The notes: generated by a model from the letters alone, not told the origin. A stretch of 64,000 bases of DNA from Phytomonas francai (GCA_001766655.1 MJCC01000012.1:342740-406739); one strand, 5' to 3'. Shown: positions 1 to 8,786, numbered from the stretch's first letter. Program-made: numbers and translations.

Positions 1-1
1 A

Positions 2-2140
2 GGGAGCGGTAGGGTGGAAACCGGGTATGCTGCCACCAGAGGAGCGTGTCCAACAGGCCTGCAGCTAGGGAGCCTTATGGATGCGCTACCACGACCTCGC
101 ACTGCAATGGGCAGACGCTTCCTTCGCTCGAGCATTCTACAGCCTCTCAAAGACCGTGTCTCCATTCAGCATCGACACGACGCTGTGGAATGGTTGATAA
201 CAGATCCCAAACGTCTCGGGATTATATTAAAGCATCTGCAACATTTAGCTGACACTGATTTAGAGAAAATTACTGCCATAATTGCGCTTAATCCGAGGCA
301 TCCAACTGATGAAAGTCACCGGCGTTTGCTGGTCTCGCTTTTGGCGTTCTGGGACGCACTAGACGCCCTCAGATCACTCCATCGCTGTCTGAAATCCCTT
401 TTACAGAACTCAATGGAAGGGCGTGATGGAAACAATACAAACGACTCTGACACACAACCCTTCCTGTTTCACCAACTCTCAGAGACGTTAGAAGCTTGTC
501 TTTTGGACGAAATTCTTATCATGTTCAACCGCTTTCTGGATCCCACAGTGCGCGTGCCACGCGAGCAGATTCCGCGGAAAGGCGCGGTCGACGAAGCGAT
601 AGCTGAATGTTGCGGCTGTGCCTCATCTGGATTTGGACGTCATGGCAACACCGAGGTCCATGTTCATGGACAAAAAAAACTGAATTTATCTTCTCACAAC
701 GTACTTCAGCTTATGCGGATTGGGTTTGCCATTAAGGCACTGGAGGGAAGCGCCTTGGACACCGCCCGCAGCAGGCTTTGTCAGCAAATACAAAGCATAA
801 CAGACTACCAAGTGCAACTTGCGCTTCAGTATCAACTTAACACACTGAAACTCGAAGCAGACCCCGATCACATGTTCTGCCTCTCTTACATGGATTTAGA
901 AGAACCCAAAACACGCGGTGGTCCTTTTATTCACAAATATGCTGGTGGTAGCCACTATCAGCTTTACCTCCAAGCCCTTTGTGATTTGAGAAATGGGGGT
1001 AATGCGATCTGTTGTTACAAAGAGAGAACTGCTGCTCCGCATCTTAACCCGCTTTCTAGAGCAAGTGAATCCCGCAGCAAGCGAAAGCCAACGAAGGTGT
1101 ACTGCACGACTAGTGAGCTCACATCGTTGTGCCTTGCTGCGATACGCTGTAGTAGCGGTATTTTTGAGGAGGAAGTTGAAGCTGCGCAGGGGTTGTTGGC
1201 AGTGCTTCACGGTAATTTTGGCCGCATTCAGGCTCTCATAGAAGCCGTGGCGCTGCTGGATATGCTTCTTTCATTCGCCACGTACTCCATGATAAATAAT
1301 TGTTCGCGCCCCTTGCTTTGGGATCCGGAAAGCGGGTCCACTACAAAATCATATGACTATGCGACAACAAAATCTGACGGAATGAATCCAAATGAGGTAG
1401 CATTGTGTATCTTGAATGCCTACTACCCCTCTGTTGTCTCGCGCACTTCCTCTCGGAATGTGTCATTGGTGCCGAACAGCGTAACGTGGGCGCCGGGAGT
1501 CCCTGTAGTTATTCTCACAGGTCCTAATGGAGCCGGCAAAAGCCTGCTCCTAAGAATGGTCGGGCAAATCTTTGTGCTTGCGCAGTGTGGATGCTTTGTG
1601 CCTGCAGAGTCAGCCCAGCTCTTCATTACCGATCGAATCCTCGCACATATGCTTTGTGATGAGTTGCCTTCAGTACTCTGCTCCTCACAAAGAAGAGAAT
1701 TGACGGAGCTTGCTGAAATATCAAACGTCGCGACGTCTCGCAGCGTTGTGCTTATGGATGAGCTTGGTCGCTCCATGCTCTACACAGAAGGCTTCACGCT
1801 TGCATGGGCAGCCGTGATGTGGCTTAGAAGTCAAGGAATTTATAGCTTATTCTCCACCCATTTTTCGGGTATAACAGAAATCCCGCAGGCATTTCCTAAC
1901 ACAATAAACATGCATTTTGAATTGGAATATGCAGAAAAAGAAGCAAGCGAAGCGTCTCACAGAACCACTATTTCTATCTCACACCATCTGAAGCCTGGCG
2001 CCTGCCCAGACACCGCTTACGGGCTGCAGGTTGCAGCGAACTCAGGTCTTTTGCCGGAAGTTCTATCTGTTGCCCGTTGCCTCTATCGAGCGCATCTTCG
2101 AGAAACCAAGAACTTGGTCGTGGTTAGCCGTAAAGAGTAA
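2..2140 (+). CDS. MSH4: MutS homologue, MSH4-like (5' truncated by window edge)
   Basis: C-terminal part of a MutS-family ATPase. The frame is open to the left edge and no ATG occurs before the conserved lever region, so the N-terminus lies outside the window. Visible in order: the start of the MutS core (LMDALPRPRTAMGRRFLR), a helical lever/clamp region, then the ATPase domain with Walker A GPNGAGKS (bases 1520-1543), Walker B VLMDELGRS (about 1747-1773), the STHF switch motif (about 1855-1866) and a C-terminal YGLQVAANSGL dimerisation segment. MSH4 pairs with MSH5 at meiotic crossovers. DELGR and the residues around STHF fit MSH4 better than MSH5, and there is no sign of the mismatch-reading Phe-x-Glu domain, though that would lie upstream anyway. 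Walker A has Ala-Gly where many MutS proteins have Met-Ser or Met-Ala-Gly. MutS family is nearly certain; the MSH4 subtype is likely. Confidence 0.8.
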   Translation, partial: GSGRVETGYAATRGACPTGLQLGSLMDALPRPRTAMGRRFLRSSILQPLKDRVSIQHRHDAVEWLITDPKRLGIILKHLQHLADTDLEKITAIIALNPRHPTDESHRRLLVSLLAFWDALDALRSLHRCLKSLLQNSMEGRDGNNTNDSDTQPFLFHQLSETLEACLLDEILIMFNRFLDPTVRVPREQIPRKGAVDEAIAECCGCASSGFGRHGNTEVHVHGQKKLNLSSHNVLQLMRIGFAIKALEGSALDTARSRLCQQIQSITDYQVQLALQYQLNTLKLEADPDHMFCLSYMDLEEPKTRGGPFIHKYAGGSHYQLYLQALCDLRNGGNAICCYKERTAAPHLNPLSRASESRSKRKPTKVYCTTSELTSLCLAAIRCSSGIFEEEVEAAQGLLAVLHGNFGRIQALIEAVALLDMLLSFATYSMINNCSRPLLWDPESGSTTKSYDYATTKSDGMNPNEVALCILNAYYPSVVSRTSSRNVSLVPNSVTWAPGVPVVILTGPNGAGKSLLLRMVGQIFVLAQCGCFVPAESAQLFITDRILAHMLCDELPSVLCSSQRRELTELAEISNVATSRSVVLMDELGRSMLYTEGFTLAWAAVMWLRSQGIYSLFSTHFSGITEIPQAFPNTINMHFELEYAEKEASEASHRTTISISHHLKPGACPDTAYGLQVAANSGLLPEVLSVARCLYRAHLRETKNLVVVSRKE

Positions 2141-2739
2141 CATATAAACGTTTAAAAATTCACAACTACCCTCTGCTTAGAATAAATCGCATTAGCGACC
2201 CTCAAAAATAAACTGAAAGCTTTACAACTTGTTTGTCAATGAAAAAAAAAAGGTATTTAGACTAAATATCTCAGACTTTATGGGATGTTCAAGAAGAATA
2301 AACCTCTTCCCCGGTGCTTTGTTGACCATAGAAGAACCTTAAAAGGGATCATACAAAAAGGTGAGCAGCCCGTGTGCAGCATAAAATTCTAAGTAACCCT
2401 CATTTCTAGAAATCTATTTAATTCCGTCGAAAAAACTTACACATACACACATCCTTCGAGGGCGTGGTGAGGGGAAACAAGAGGAATGTTGCTTTTCACT
2501 TGGCTGAATGGTTGCATAGAAGAATAGGAACGGAAAGCGCCCCCGTATTCGGGACACCCACCCCCATTATATAATCGTCCAAATCCCAAAAGCATACGAA
2601 CCCTTCTTCTTCCCCCTCCCCCCTTCCCCCCTTCCGTCAAAAGGAAGGGTCTGGCGGAGACACATGTGCCAGAATCGAAAGGCACCGCCCACGCAGCACA
2701 CCACCCCCTTATAACCTGCGCAGGACGAACAAAAAAAAA

Positions 2740-3260
2740 GACAAAAGAACGTTGTTTGTTACAAGGTAATGGCCGTACGGCTCCATATAACGATGTGGGC
2801 GCACCACGCATGTTGTTTTTGTAACAAATANNNNNNNNNNNNNNNNNNNNNNNNNNNNNNNNNNNNNNNNNNNNNNNNNNNNNNNNNNNNNNNNNNNNNN
2901 NNNNNNNNNNNNNNNNNNNNNNNNNNNNNNNNNNNNNNNNNNNNNNNNNNNNNNNNNNNNNNNNNNNNNNNNNNNNNNNNNNNNNNNNNNNNNNNNNNNN
3001 NNNNNNNNNNNNNNNNNNNNNNNNNNNNNNNNNNNNNNNNNNNNNNNNNNNNNNNNNNNNNNNNNNNNNNNNNNNNNNNNNNNNNNNNNNNNNNNNNNNN
3101 NNATGTTGTTTTTGTAACAAATAGGCGTCGGTACCACTTGGTCGATTTTCACCAAACTTTGCATCTTGTGACACAAAAACGTTTTTTGTTACAAGGTAAT
3201 GGCCGTACGGCTCCATACAACCATGTGGGCGCACCACGCATGTTGTTTTTGTTACAAGTA
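2740..3260. repeat. 137-bp tandem repeat array around an assembly gap
   Basis: The segment at 2741-2830 reappears at 3171-3260 with few differences. On the right of the gap the motif ATGTTGTTTTTGT recurs at 3103 and 3240, giving a period of 137 bases; it also occurs at 2810 on the left. Each unit contains the palindrome GCCGTACGGC and a 10-base inverted pair (TTGTAACAAA and TTTGTTACAA). At least two copies are visible. Left and right copies are 430 bases apart, close to three periods (411), so the array probably continues through the gap. Confidence 0.85.
2831..3102. other. Assembly gap (272 N)
   Basis: Run of N inside the 137-bp repeat array. Its length may be only an estimate: 253 bases would bring the flanking repeat copies exactly into register. 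Confidence 0.99.
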
Positions 3261-4344
3261 ACTGTTTCTATCTTTTCTTGATTTAACGAAAATCTAAGCG
3301 CATGTATTGCTCCTTTTTATTTATACCTCACGTATATTTATGATAAAATATAATGAACAGTCGTTTTGTTTGTATAAAATTGCATACTTTATTGTATACT
3401 ACGGTGTTCTTATCCTGTTTTTATCTCTATCTTAGTGTGGAATATTTTTATCTGGGTCTGTGGTGTAAACCTATTTTGAATGTAGATGCACTTAATGACT
3501 ATTATTTCTTTTATAATTTTGTCACTGAGTCAATTCCTTCGTGAAGCTATGGTAAGGGTTCTTATGGCATATCCCTATCATCTCTTTTGCGAAACCGTTT
3601 CCTTGAGGGCATTCTAACAGTAACACTTGTTTAACTACTAATATGGCGCTATTATTAGTGATAATATAGGTTATACTTGTTATATCAATTTTATATTGTA
3701 TACGGGTATGCCCCTTGTTATTTTAAGATTCTGAATCCTCAGTTTCAGATTCCATACCATACAACATGAAAACTGAAGTCCACTTCATCTATCATTTTTT
3801 ATATGTGTTAATTGATTTCCGCAGGAATTCCTTAATTTTAATATTTTATTTATTTTGGATGGTCCCACTAGAATCTAGCGTGAACTACAATAGTCTTAGA
3901 ATTCTGAAGAAAATTTAGGATGATCTTCACGTAATTTTAACGTGTGGATTGTGCTAATCGATTTCTTTGTTACAATTAGAATCTTTTACGCCAATTTTGG
4001 CTCTCTATGATGATAAATCTCTCATTATATCAAATTATAATAGTACATCTATCACGAAAATATTTCATTTATCAAATAGTTTCACGTGCGTGTAGTGTTA
4101 AGCGTTTGTCCTTGGTTTATGGTGTTGATGAAACCAAGCTTTTGAAGAACATCGATCAAATCCTTCTATTATTCGTAGGATTAAAAACAGGAAAAGTGAA
4201 CCACGAGTGCTTTAGCAATCCCAGGAATTTTTCATATATTGTATTTCTAAAATACTCACATTTTCTCCTTATGTTGATCATGATTCGAACTTTTGCCTTC
4301 GATGCGCTTTCCGGTTTGTAGAGAAACCACTTACGAAACCCAGC

Positions 4345-4349
4345 AAAAA
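4345..4349 (-). terminator. Pol III terminator of tRNA-Gly (minus copy)
   Basis: On the minus strand the tRNA 3' end is followed after three bases by TTTTT, the usual RNA polymerase III stop. Confidence 0.8.
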
Positions 4350-4352
4350 GGT

Positions 4353-4423
4353 TGCGCAGTCCGGGAATCGAACCCGGGCCTCCCGCGTGGCAGGCGAGAA
4401 TTCTACCACTAGACCAACTGCGC
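4353..4423 (-). tRNA. tRNA-Gly(GCC), minus copy
   Basis: Read on the minus strand this 71-nt sequence folds as a cloverleaf. The acceptor stem GCGCAGT pairs with ACTGCGC, followed by discriminator A. The D arm contains TGGTCTAGTGGTAGA, the anticodon loop CTGCCAC carries anticodon GCC, and the T arm contains GGTTCGATTCC. Box A- and box B-like internal promoters are present in the D and T arms. CCA is not encoded, as expected for a eukaryotic nuclear tRNA gene. Confidence 0.97.
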
Positions 4424-4470
4424 TTGCCACGTGTAAGACAAACGCCGATTGTACAGTTTGTGCAAGCGGC

Positions 4471-4475
4471 AAAAA
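4471..4475 (-). terminator. Pol III terminator of tRNA-Asn
   Basis: TTTTT directly after the discriminator base on the minus strand. Confidence 0.8.
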
Positions 4476-4548
4476 CTCCTCCCGTTGGATTCGAACCAAC
4501 GACCTGTAGGTTAACAGCCTAACGCGCTGCCGACTGCGCCAGGGAGGA
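4476..4548 (-). tRNA. tRNA-Asn(GTT)
   Basis: Minus-strand 73-nt cloverleaf. The acceptor stem TCCTCCC pairs with GGGAGGA, with discriminator G. The D arm contains TGGCGCAGTCGGCAGCGC, the anticodon loop CTGTTAACC carries GTT for asparagine, and the T arm contains GGTTCGAATCC. It lies 52 bases from the minus-strand tRNA-Gly and 67 bases from the plus-strand copy, so the three genes form one compact cluster. Confidence 0.96.
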
Positions 4549-4615
4549 TGATGACGCCCACCCGAAAAACTTCTTTGTCTTCTTATTACGCATATCTAAT
4601 TGCCCCTTTCGTCAA

Positions 4616-4686
4616 GCGCAGTTGGTCTAGTGGTAGAATTCTCGCCTGCCACGCGGGAGGCCCGGGTTCGATTCCCGGACTGCGCA
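4616..4686 (+). tRNA. tRNA-Gly(GCC), plus copy
   Basis: The same 71-nt tRNA as at 4353-4423, on the opposite strand, with acceptor stem GCGCAGT/ACTGCGC, anticodon GCC and T arm GGTTCGATTCC. The mature sequences appear identical, which implies recent duplication or ongoing gene conversion. Confidence 0.97.
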
Positions 4687-5022
4687 ACCTTTTTGCTGGG
4701 TTTTGTAAGTGTTTTTTCGGCACCCCCGGGGGTGGGGGAGGGGGTAATTGTCTTGTCGCCCATGTCGTCTCCCAACATGAGAATTAATTATGGAATTGTA
4801 ATAATTAAAATTTTTGCTCGTGTTGAACGGAAAACCTTTTATTTATCCCCCCATAGAGATGAGATTCATGCTTATGTATGGCTTTATTTCAGCCTTATAT
4901 TAGTGTATTTTGGTTCCTTGGGTGTATTTTTGTTCTATGCCTGTGTATCGTTTTGCGTTTTTTAAAATAGTCCGATCATTGGTTCCACCAACTCTCTCAG
5001 CCTTTTTTTACCGAAGGACAAA
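4687..5022. other. Spacer after the tRNA cluster
   Basis: Holds the tRNA terminator, a perfect 14-base palindrome CACCCCCGGGGGTG at 4721-4734 followed by a G-rich run, then AT-rich sequence. CTCTCTCAG near 5000 and the following T-rich tract are a likely trans-splice acceptor region for the gene at 5023. Confidence 0.5.
4690..4694 (+). terminator. Pol III terminator of tRNA-Gly (plus copy)
   Basis: TTTTT three bases after the tRNA discriminator; mirror image of the stop of the minus copy. Confidence 0.8.
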
Positions 5023-5706
5023 ATGTTTAGATATTATATGCGACTCCCAGTAGAATTAGAACCCGAGTACGGCGAAGGATTCACTTGTGATCAGTGCAAT
5101 AAGGAAGTGATGCAGGGACCATTTTATCATCAAGAGCAGAATGGTACTGATTTTTGTATTTCTTGTGGTGATGAAAAGGGGTTGACACCGTTTAATGGGC
5201 TTATTGCTTCTCTTTTTTTCTCTGATGATGAGACACTTTTACCGGATTCTAAAACTCATAGCTTTGCTCTCTTTGGTTTTAAAATAGACTCGTGCACGTA
5301 CGGCTTCTTTTTTGATGATAAATCTAATCTTATTTTTAGAATTGCTAAAGATAGCTCTATGTATAAAGTTTTGCACATCGCGAACGATAGAGGCGCTATT
5401 CTGAAAACAAGTTTAGATATTGAAATATTGAAATTACGATATCCTTGGGTCGATTCCGAGGTAATGCATAAATTACCGATAGAAGTAGTACTTCATCCAT
5501 CACCACAAACGACAACTCCTTTTGGGGACTTGTTTATCAGAGACTTTTCATCTACAGTAAAGAGTTTTGAACTGAGTTTAGGTGATGGTTGGGAACAGCT
5601 CTTCAATGTAAACGAAGGAACTGAAGTAGTGCGTAAATATGAACATATGGTCATGATTCTAAAAAATTATAGTGTCTCAATAGATTACTCGAGAAAAGAT
5701 CAGTAA
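5023..5706 (+). CDS. Hypothetical protein with ZZ-like zinc-binding motif
   Basis: A 227-residue protein. The N-terminal 50 residues hold two Cys pairs, C22-x2-C25 and C45-x2-C48. The second sits in GTDFCISCGD, which resembles the conserved DxxCxxC of ZZ-type zinc fingers. The middle Cys pair of a classical ZZ domain is missing, so this is ZZ-like at best. The remaining 170 residues look globular, without membrane segments or recognisable motifs. The ATG follows a pyrimidine-rich tract (CTCTCTCAG then CCTTTTTTTACC). It is the first protein gene after the repeat/tRNA spacer and has AT-rich codon use like its downstream neighbours. Zinc binding is inferred from spacing only; the function is unknown. 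Confidence 0.75.
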   Translation: MFRYYMRLPVELEPEYGEGFTCDQCNKEVMQGPFYHQEQNGTDFCISCGDEKGLTPFNGLIASLFFSDDETLLPDSKTHSFALFGFKIDSCTYGFFFDDKSNLIFRIAKDSSMYKVLHIANDRGAILKTSLDIEILKLRYPWVDSEVMHKLPIEVVLHPSPQTTTPFGDLFIRDFSSTVKSFELSLGDGWEQLFNVNEGTEVVRKYEHMVMILKNYSVSIDYSRKDQ

Positions 5707-5990
5707 AGTATTCAAGAAGAATAACCAAAAGGGTTCTTTACACAAAGGTTTATAACTTCTATGAATTAATTTTGCTTGATTTTGCGAAACATTCCCCTCA
5801 AAAGTAAAGAGATTTATTTTTCATATCTTTCTGCAAATTCATTTATTTTCTTGTGTATAAATACATACTCCAAATCATTCAAATTTCTTACACCTTTTTA
5901 CCTTACCTTTTTGAATTATTTTGTACCTTTTTCTTCATTTTAGTCACTTGCTTCATTTATTTTTATTAAAACTTGTAGTAGGAGAATTTT

Positions 5991-6401
5991 ATGAAAAAAA
6001 AAATGTGTAAAATAATCTTGCTCATGACTTTACTCTTGCTAGTGGCACCTCAGATAGGAAGTGCAGGTGTCATTTTCCAGCCTTTGAGAACCATAGAAGA
6101 CTCGTTGCAGTTGGTAAGAGAAAAGGAAAGTAACCAAATCATCTTCTTCTTTGACCCACTGGACATAAATACAGATAGAGCTATGAGTCTCATAAAAAAA
6201 ATGGACACTCGCAAAAAGGATGTATTGATTTTCAATGTAGACTGCCGTGAGGCTCAGACCACTTGGATTAGATCCTCTTTCGGAGTATCTTATTTTCCAT
6301 CGTTAATCCTTTTTCATAAGACGACTCACGGTTCACGAAAAGTAGAAAATTATAATCCATTTGTCGTCAAGCCCGAAGAGCTCTTTAAAGAAAGTTTATG
6401 A
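5991..6401 (+). CDS. Secretory-pathway thioredoxin-fold protein lacking CxxC
   Basis: 136 residues beginning with a strong signal peptide (MKKKMCKIILLMTLLLLVAP, cleavage near residue 25). The rest fits one thioredoxin fold: strand NQIIFFFD (48-55), helix, strand VLIFNVDC (78-85), and the cis-proline strand YFPSLILF (101-108). The segment where WCxxC would stand reads DPLDINTD, so there is no catalytic Cys pair; C85 is the only Cys of the mature protein. It ends in KESL, not a clear KDEL/MDDL-type retention signal. A redox-inactive PDI-like protein in the endoplasmic reticulum or secretory route is the best reading. The fold is inferred from pattern and the role is unknown. The ATG is close behind TTGTAGTAGGAG, which offers AG acceptors. 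Confidence 0.7.
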   Translation: MKKKMCKIILLMTLLLLVAPQIGSAGVIFQPLRTIEDSLQLVREKESNQIIFFFDPLDINTDRAMSLIKKMDTRKKDVLIFNVDCREAQTTWIRSSFGVSYFPSLILFHKTTHGSRKVENYNPFVVKPEELFKESL

Positions 6402-6664
6402 ATACTGAAAATGCATATATTTGTGTCATTCAATATATATATATATATATATACATGTTGAAAAGTTTCATTTGGAATTTACCCACATATTTAAACAATA
6501 TCATGTTGAGTTTTTATTTACCTATTTAATCTATTTGCTGTTTGTTCAAAAAAAAAAATTTGCTTAACTGATTCTCTGCTTAATCATTTCCGAGTGGAGA
6601 AAAGTTCTCAATCATATACACAACTAAACCTAGTGAAATGAAAAGTTGGACTTCAAGACATTAA

Positions 6665-6874
6665 ATGTTGCGAACAACTTTAGCAAGTTTAAGAAGACAT
6701 TCATATAGTGTAGATCTAAAATCATTAAATGCACAAAAAAAGCGGGAAGTTGAGCGCTGTAGGATAACCCTCTCAACTATGTTTCGGATATGCTCGCAGA
6801 GGGCTTGGGAAAAAGCAAGGAGTCTGTACGGATTTTTCTTTCCTGAGGGGTACAAGGGTGGTGCTGGCCGATAG
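6665..6874 (+). CDS. Small hypothetical protein, possible mitochondrial
   Basis: 69 residues starting MLRTTLASLRRHSYS, a basic, Ser/Leu-rich and acid-free stretch that fits a mitochondrial presequence. The centre is a Lys/Arg-rich helix and the C-terminus is FFFPEGYKGGAGR. Size and composition resemble small trypanosomatid mitochondrial complex subunits, but no family is recognised. It lies between two same-strand genes with ordinary spacer on both sides. Chance occurrence cannot be excluded at this length. Confidence 0.5.
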   Translation: MLRTTLASLRRHSYSVDLKSLNAQKKREVERCRITLSTMFRICSQRAWEKARSLYGFFFPEGYKGGAGR

Positions 6875-7098
6875 CCAAATTATTTCGAAGAAGAGTGCCA
6901 TTAACAATAATGTCACTGAAATATTTTAATTTATAGGCCGGCTATTAGCTTCGATGATGTGGCCAGATTCAAATATTTTCCAAATTCTATATTTTGTTTT
7001 TATTTACGGTATTTCTGTAACCATTTGGAGATAAATAGGCATTTTGAATTATCTCTCCTTTTTTTTTTTTTGATAAAAAAAAAAGAAACTCCTTAAAT

Positions 7099-7491
7099 AT
7101 GTCTTTTACTGACCGGCTCAAAACTTATGTTTCTCGTTCTGTAGGGGCTGCAGCTGGTAATTCTTTAATCACTTCATCAAAACCACGTGCAGCTTCTTTC
7201 TCTCAAGCTTATGGACACGCAAAACAGATTATGAACACCTTTTTGGGTGAAAAGGAATGGCAATGCCCATGTGGGCACAAATTTCGGGCAGCGGGTGAAT
7301 GGGTTGCATGTGCACCTATTTACTGTGAGGTACCTTCATGTCCGAATCCCAAATATTACATAGACGGCCCCGGAAGACTTCTTCTTGAGTCGAATCCCTC
7401 TGGTGTAAGACTTCAGGTGGTTAAAGATGATTTTGCACCAGAAGGCAGCAATATAAAGCAAGCTAAAGGCGTCGCTTCTCGATTCAAATAG
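7099..7491 (+). CDS. Hypothetical protein with Cys cluster
   Basis: 130 residues. After a basic, Ser/Ala-rich N-terminus comes EWQCPCGHKF (C56, C58, H60), then C71, C76 and C81 in CPNPKYY, which together could bind one zinc ion. The C-terminal 45 residues are mixed polar and end in a basic tail. There are no membrane segments and no close family is recognised. The ATG follows a T-rich tract and an AAAAAAGAAACTCC segment. Compact and well separated from neighbours, with the AT-rich codon use of this sub-region. Confidence 0.7.
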   Translation: MSFTDRLKTYVSRSVGAAAGNSLITSSKPRAASFSQAYGHAKQIMNTFLGEKEWQCPCGHKFRAAGEWVACAPIYCEVPSCPNPKYYIDGPGRLLLESNPSGVRLQVVKDDFAPEGSNIKQAKGVASRFK

Positions 7492-7876
7492 TGGAAAGTG
7501 TGATTCTACAAGTTATATCTTTTCTATTAAGATTGGTACATTTTGAATTAGTTATGGCGTAATGGTAGGATAACTCGAAAATCAAAAAAGTAGGTCTTGA
7601 TGTATCAAGCGTGACAAATTGGTATGGTTGACCAAAAAAATAGATAAAAAAACGAGGTGAAAGAATATACTAGTGCTGGATAAATCCCGAAAAGGTTTTT
7701 TTTTTACAACAGTCTTGATATCTAAAACTATATGTTCCTAATGAAGATTAATGTTCGAACTTTGTTTTTAGTACACGTTTTTGCTTATCTCAGCCCTATT
7801 ATTAGCAGTTTGAGTAGTGGGCCTTTTTCAAATTATAAACTAATAAGGAAAAATTCAGCTATTATCCGAGTTTATA
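7492..7876. other. AT-rich spacer
   Basis: No gene seen. Contains a T run near 7697 and several TTTTT/AG combinations upstream of 7877 that could serve trans-splicing. Confidence 0.4.
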
Positions 7877-8764
7877 ATGTCATTTGATTATAAAATATGC
7901 TCGGCATGCGTCAATGAAGCCGATAAAGATGTGCTCGAGATGATAAGTAGAAATGTCGATACAATCCTAGCTTTGTGCTCCGCCGATTCCGATTTAAGGA
8001 ACTATGCGCTTAAATTTCAACTTGAGCAAGCGGCTGATAAGGCTGTCTTTGACTCAGCTGGTGAAACTGTTGATGAAATGGAGCATATGAAGAAGGTGTT
8101 GGAGAGAATGATAAACCTAGCATTGGCTGTTGTAACACATATTTTGAAACGTACATTAAATGATAAATGCAACCTGAACATCGAGCTGAATACTATTTCA
8201 CAGCCTTCCACTGATTTATTGCGAAGTAGCAGTGTAGAGGATTTTATGGAAGGGTCATGTGCTTGGCTGGAAATTGGAGCACACTTGTCCTATGTATCAA
8301 CTGACCTTTTATCATTAGTGCTTGTGAGCCACAGTAAACTGCGACAATCGTTGCAGATGTATATGCTGGAAAAGGGTATTCTACATTACATATCCGATGC
8401 CCTTAATATCCCACATGAGCATGAGATTATTTATTTTCAGGAAGGGTATAAAACTGAGCATATGCGACTTCTAGCAAACTTATGCTTTAATAATACAGAT
8501 TGCAGTAAGTCAATAGTTGGTAATGAGAATATTCTGAGGGAAATTTTGTCGGCAACTCGTGTTGATGAGGACAATCCAGGAATGGTTGAATGGGCAGAAT
8601 TCGCGATACGAAACCTTTGCGCGTCAACCTATGAGGCACAAGAGAAGCTTAAACAATTGACACCGGTACGCCTTGCAGAGGATAGTAAACAATATCTTAA
8701 TGGAAGAGCTACCTATAGCTTCAATCATGCAGGTAAATTACACATCGAATTAACCAAAAATTAA
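7877..8764 (+). CDS. Ataxin-10-like armadillo protein
   Basis: 295 residues, all helical in appearance. The C-terminal third carries the hallmark of the ataxin-10 domain: KTEHMRLLANLCFNN, then ILREILSATRVDEDNPGM followed by EWAEFAIRNLC. In the family this region reads roughly as arginine/lysine-ILR-NLC, then a Leu-rich helix, NPxxxEWAxxAIRNLC. Ataxin-10 proteins are armadillo-repeat scaffolds involved in cytokinesis and, in animals, ciliary signalling. This copy is shorter than animal ataxin-10 (about 475 residues), so N-terminal repeats are reduced or diverged. An ATXN10-type domain is likely; a cytokinetic or basal-body role is an inference from the family. Confidence 0.75.
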   Translation: MSFDYKICSACVNEADKDVLEMISRNVDTILALCSADSDLRNYALKFQLEQAADKAVFDSAGETVDEMEHMKKVLERMINLALAVVTHILKRTLNDKCNLNIELNTISQPSTDLLRSSSVEDFMEGSCAWLEIGAHLSYVSTDLLSLVLVSHSKLRQSLQMYMLEKGILHYISDALNIPHEHEIIYFQEGYKTEHMRLLANLCFNNTDCSKSIVGNENILREILSATRVDEDNPGMVEWAEFAIRNLCASTYEAQEKLKQLTPVRLAEDSKQYLNGRATYSFNHAGKLHIELTKN

Positions 8765-8786
8765 TATATATATATATATATATATA
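8764..8786. repeat. (TA)n microsatellite
   Basis: TA dinucleotide run immediately after the stop codon of the ataxin-10-like gene. Similar TA runs follow or precede several genes here: about 6433-6453, 14680-14697, 19154-19176, 29963-29986 and 35144-35170. Confidence 0.9.

Larger units (their letters stand above)
2141..4352. other. Gene-free spacer with satellite repeat
   Basis: A 2.2-kb stretch without a credible protein gene. Bases 2440-2720 are richer in GC than the surroundings and hold a pyrimidine tract at about 2608-2637. A 137-bp repeat array and an assembly gap follow. From 3260 to 4350 the sequence is strongly AT-rich and shows only short chance ORFs. The stretch lies between two genes of the same orientation and ends at the tRNA cluster, so it is a candidate head-to-tail boundary between polycistronic units. 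Confidence 0.6.
4325..4711. repeat. Inverted duplication of a tRNA-Gly gene
   Basis: The minus-strand tRNA-Gly at 4353-4423 and the plus-strand tRNA-Gly at 4616-4686 are identical by eye over the whole tRNA. Similarity continues about 25 bases past the 3' end (CAACCTTTTTGCTGGG shared exactly, then a few mismatches). Only a CAA is shared 5' of the tRNAs. The arms face away from each other and enclose tRNA-Asn. Confidence 0.9.

Noticed and set aside
14..16. GTG as the start of the MSH4-like gene
   Set aside because: The frame continues upstream and conserved MutS sequence begins at once, so the start is outside the window.
2437..3237. Minus-strand frame across the first assembly gap
   Set aside because: Most of it is N, and the readable parts are translated satellite repeat.
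4007..4321. ORF running into the tRNA cluster
   Set aside because: AT-rich chance frame; ends just before the tRNA-Gly terminator.
4548..4965. ORFs across the plus-strand tRNA-Gly
   Set aside because: Translations of a tRNA gene.
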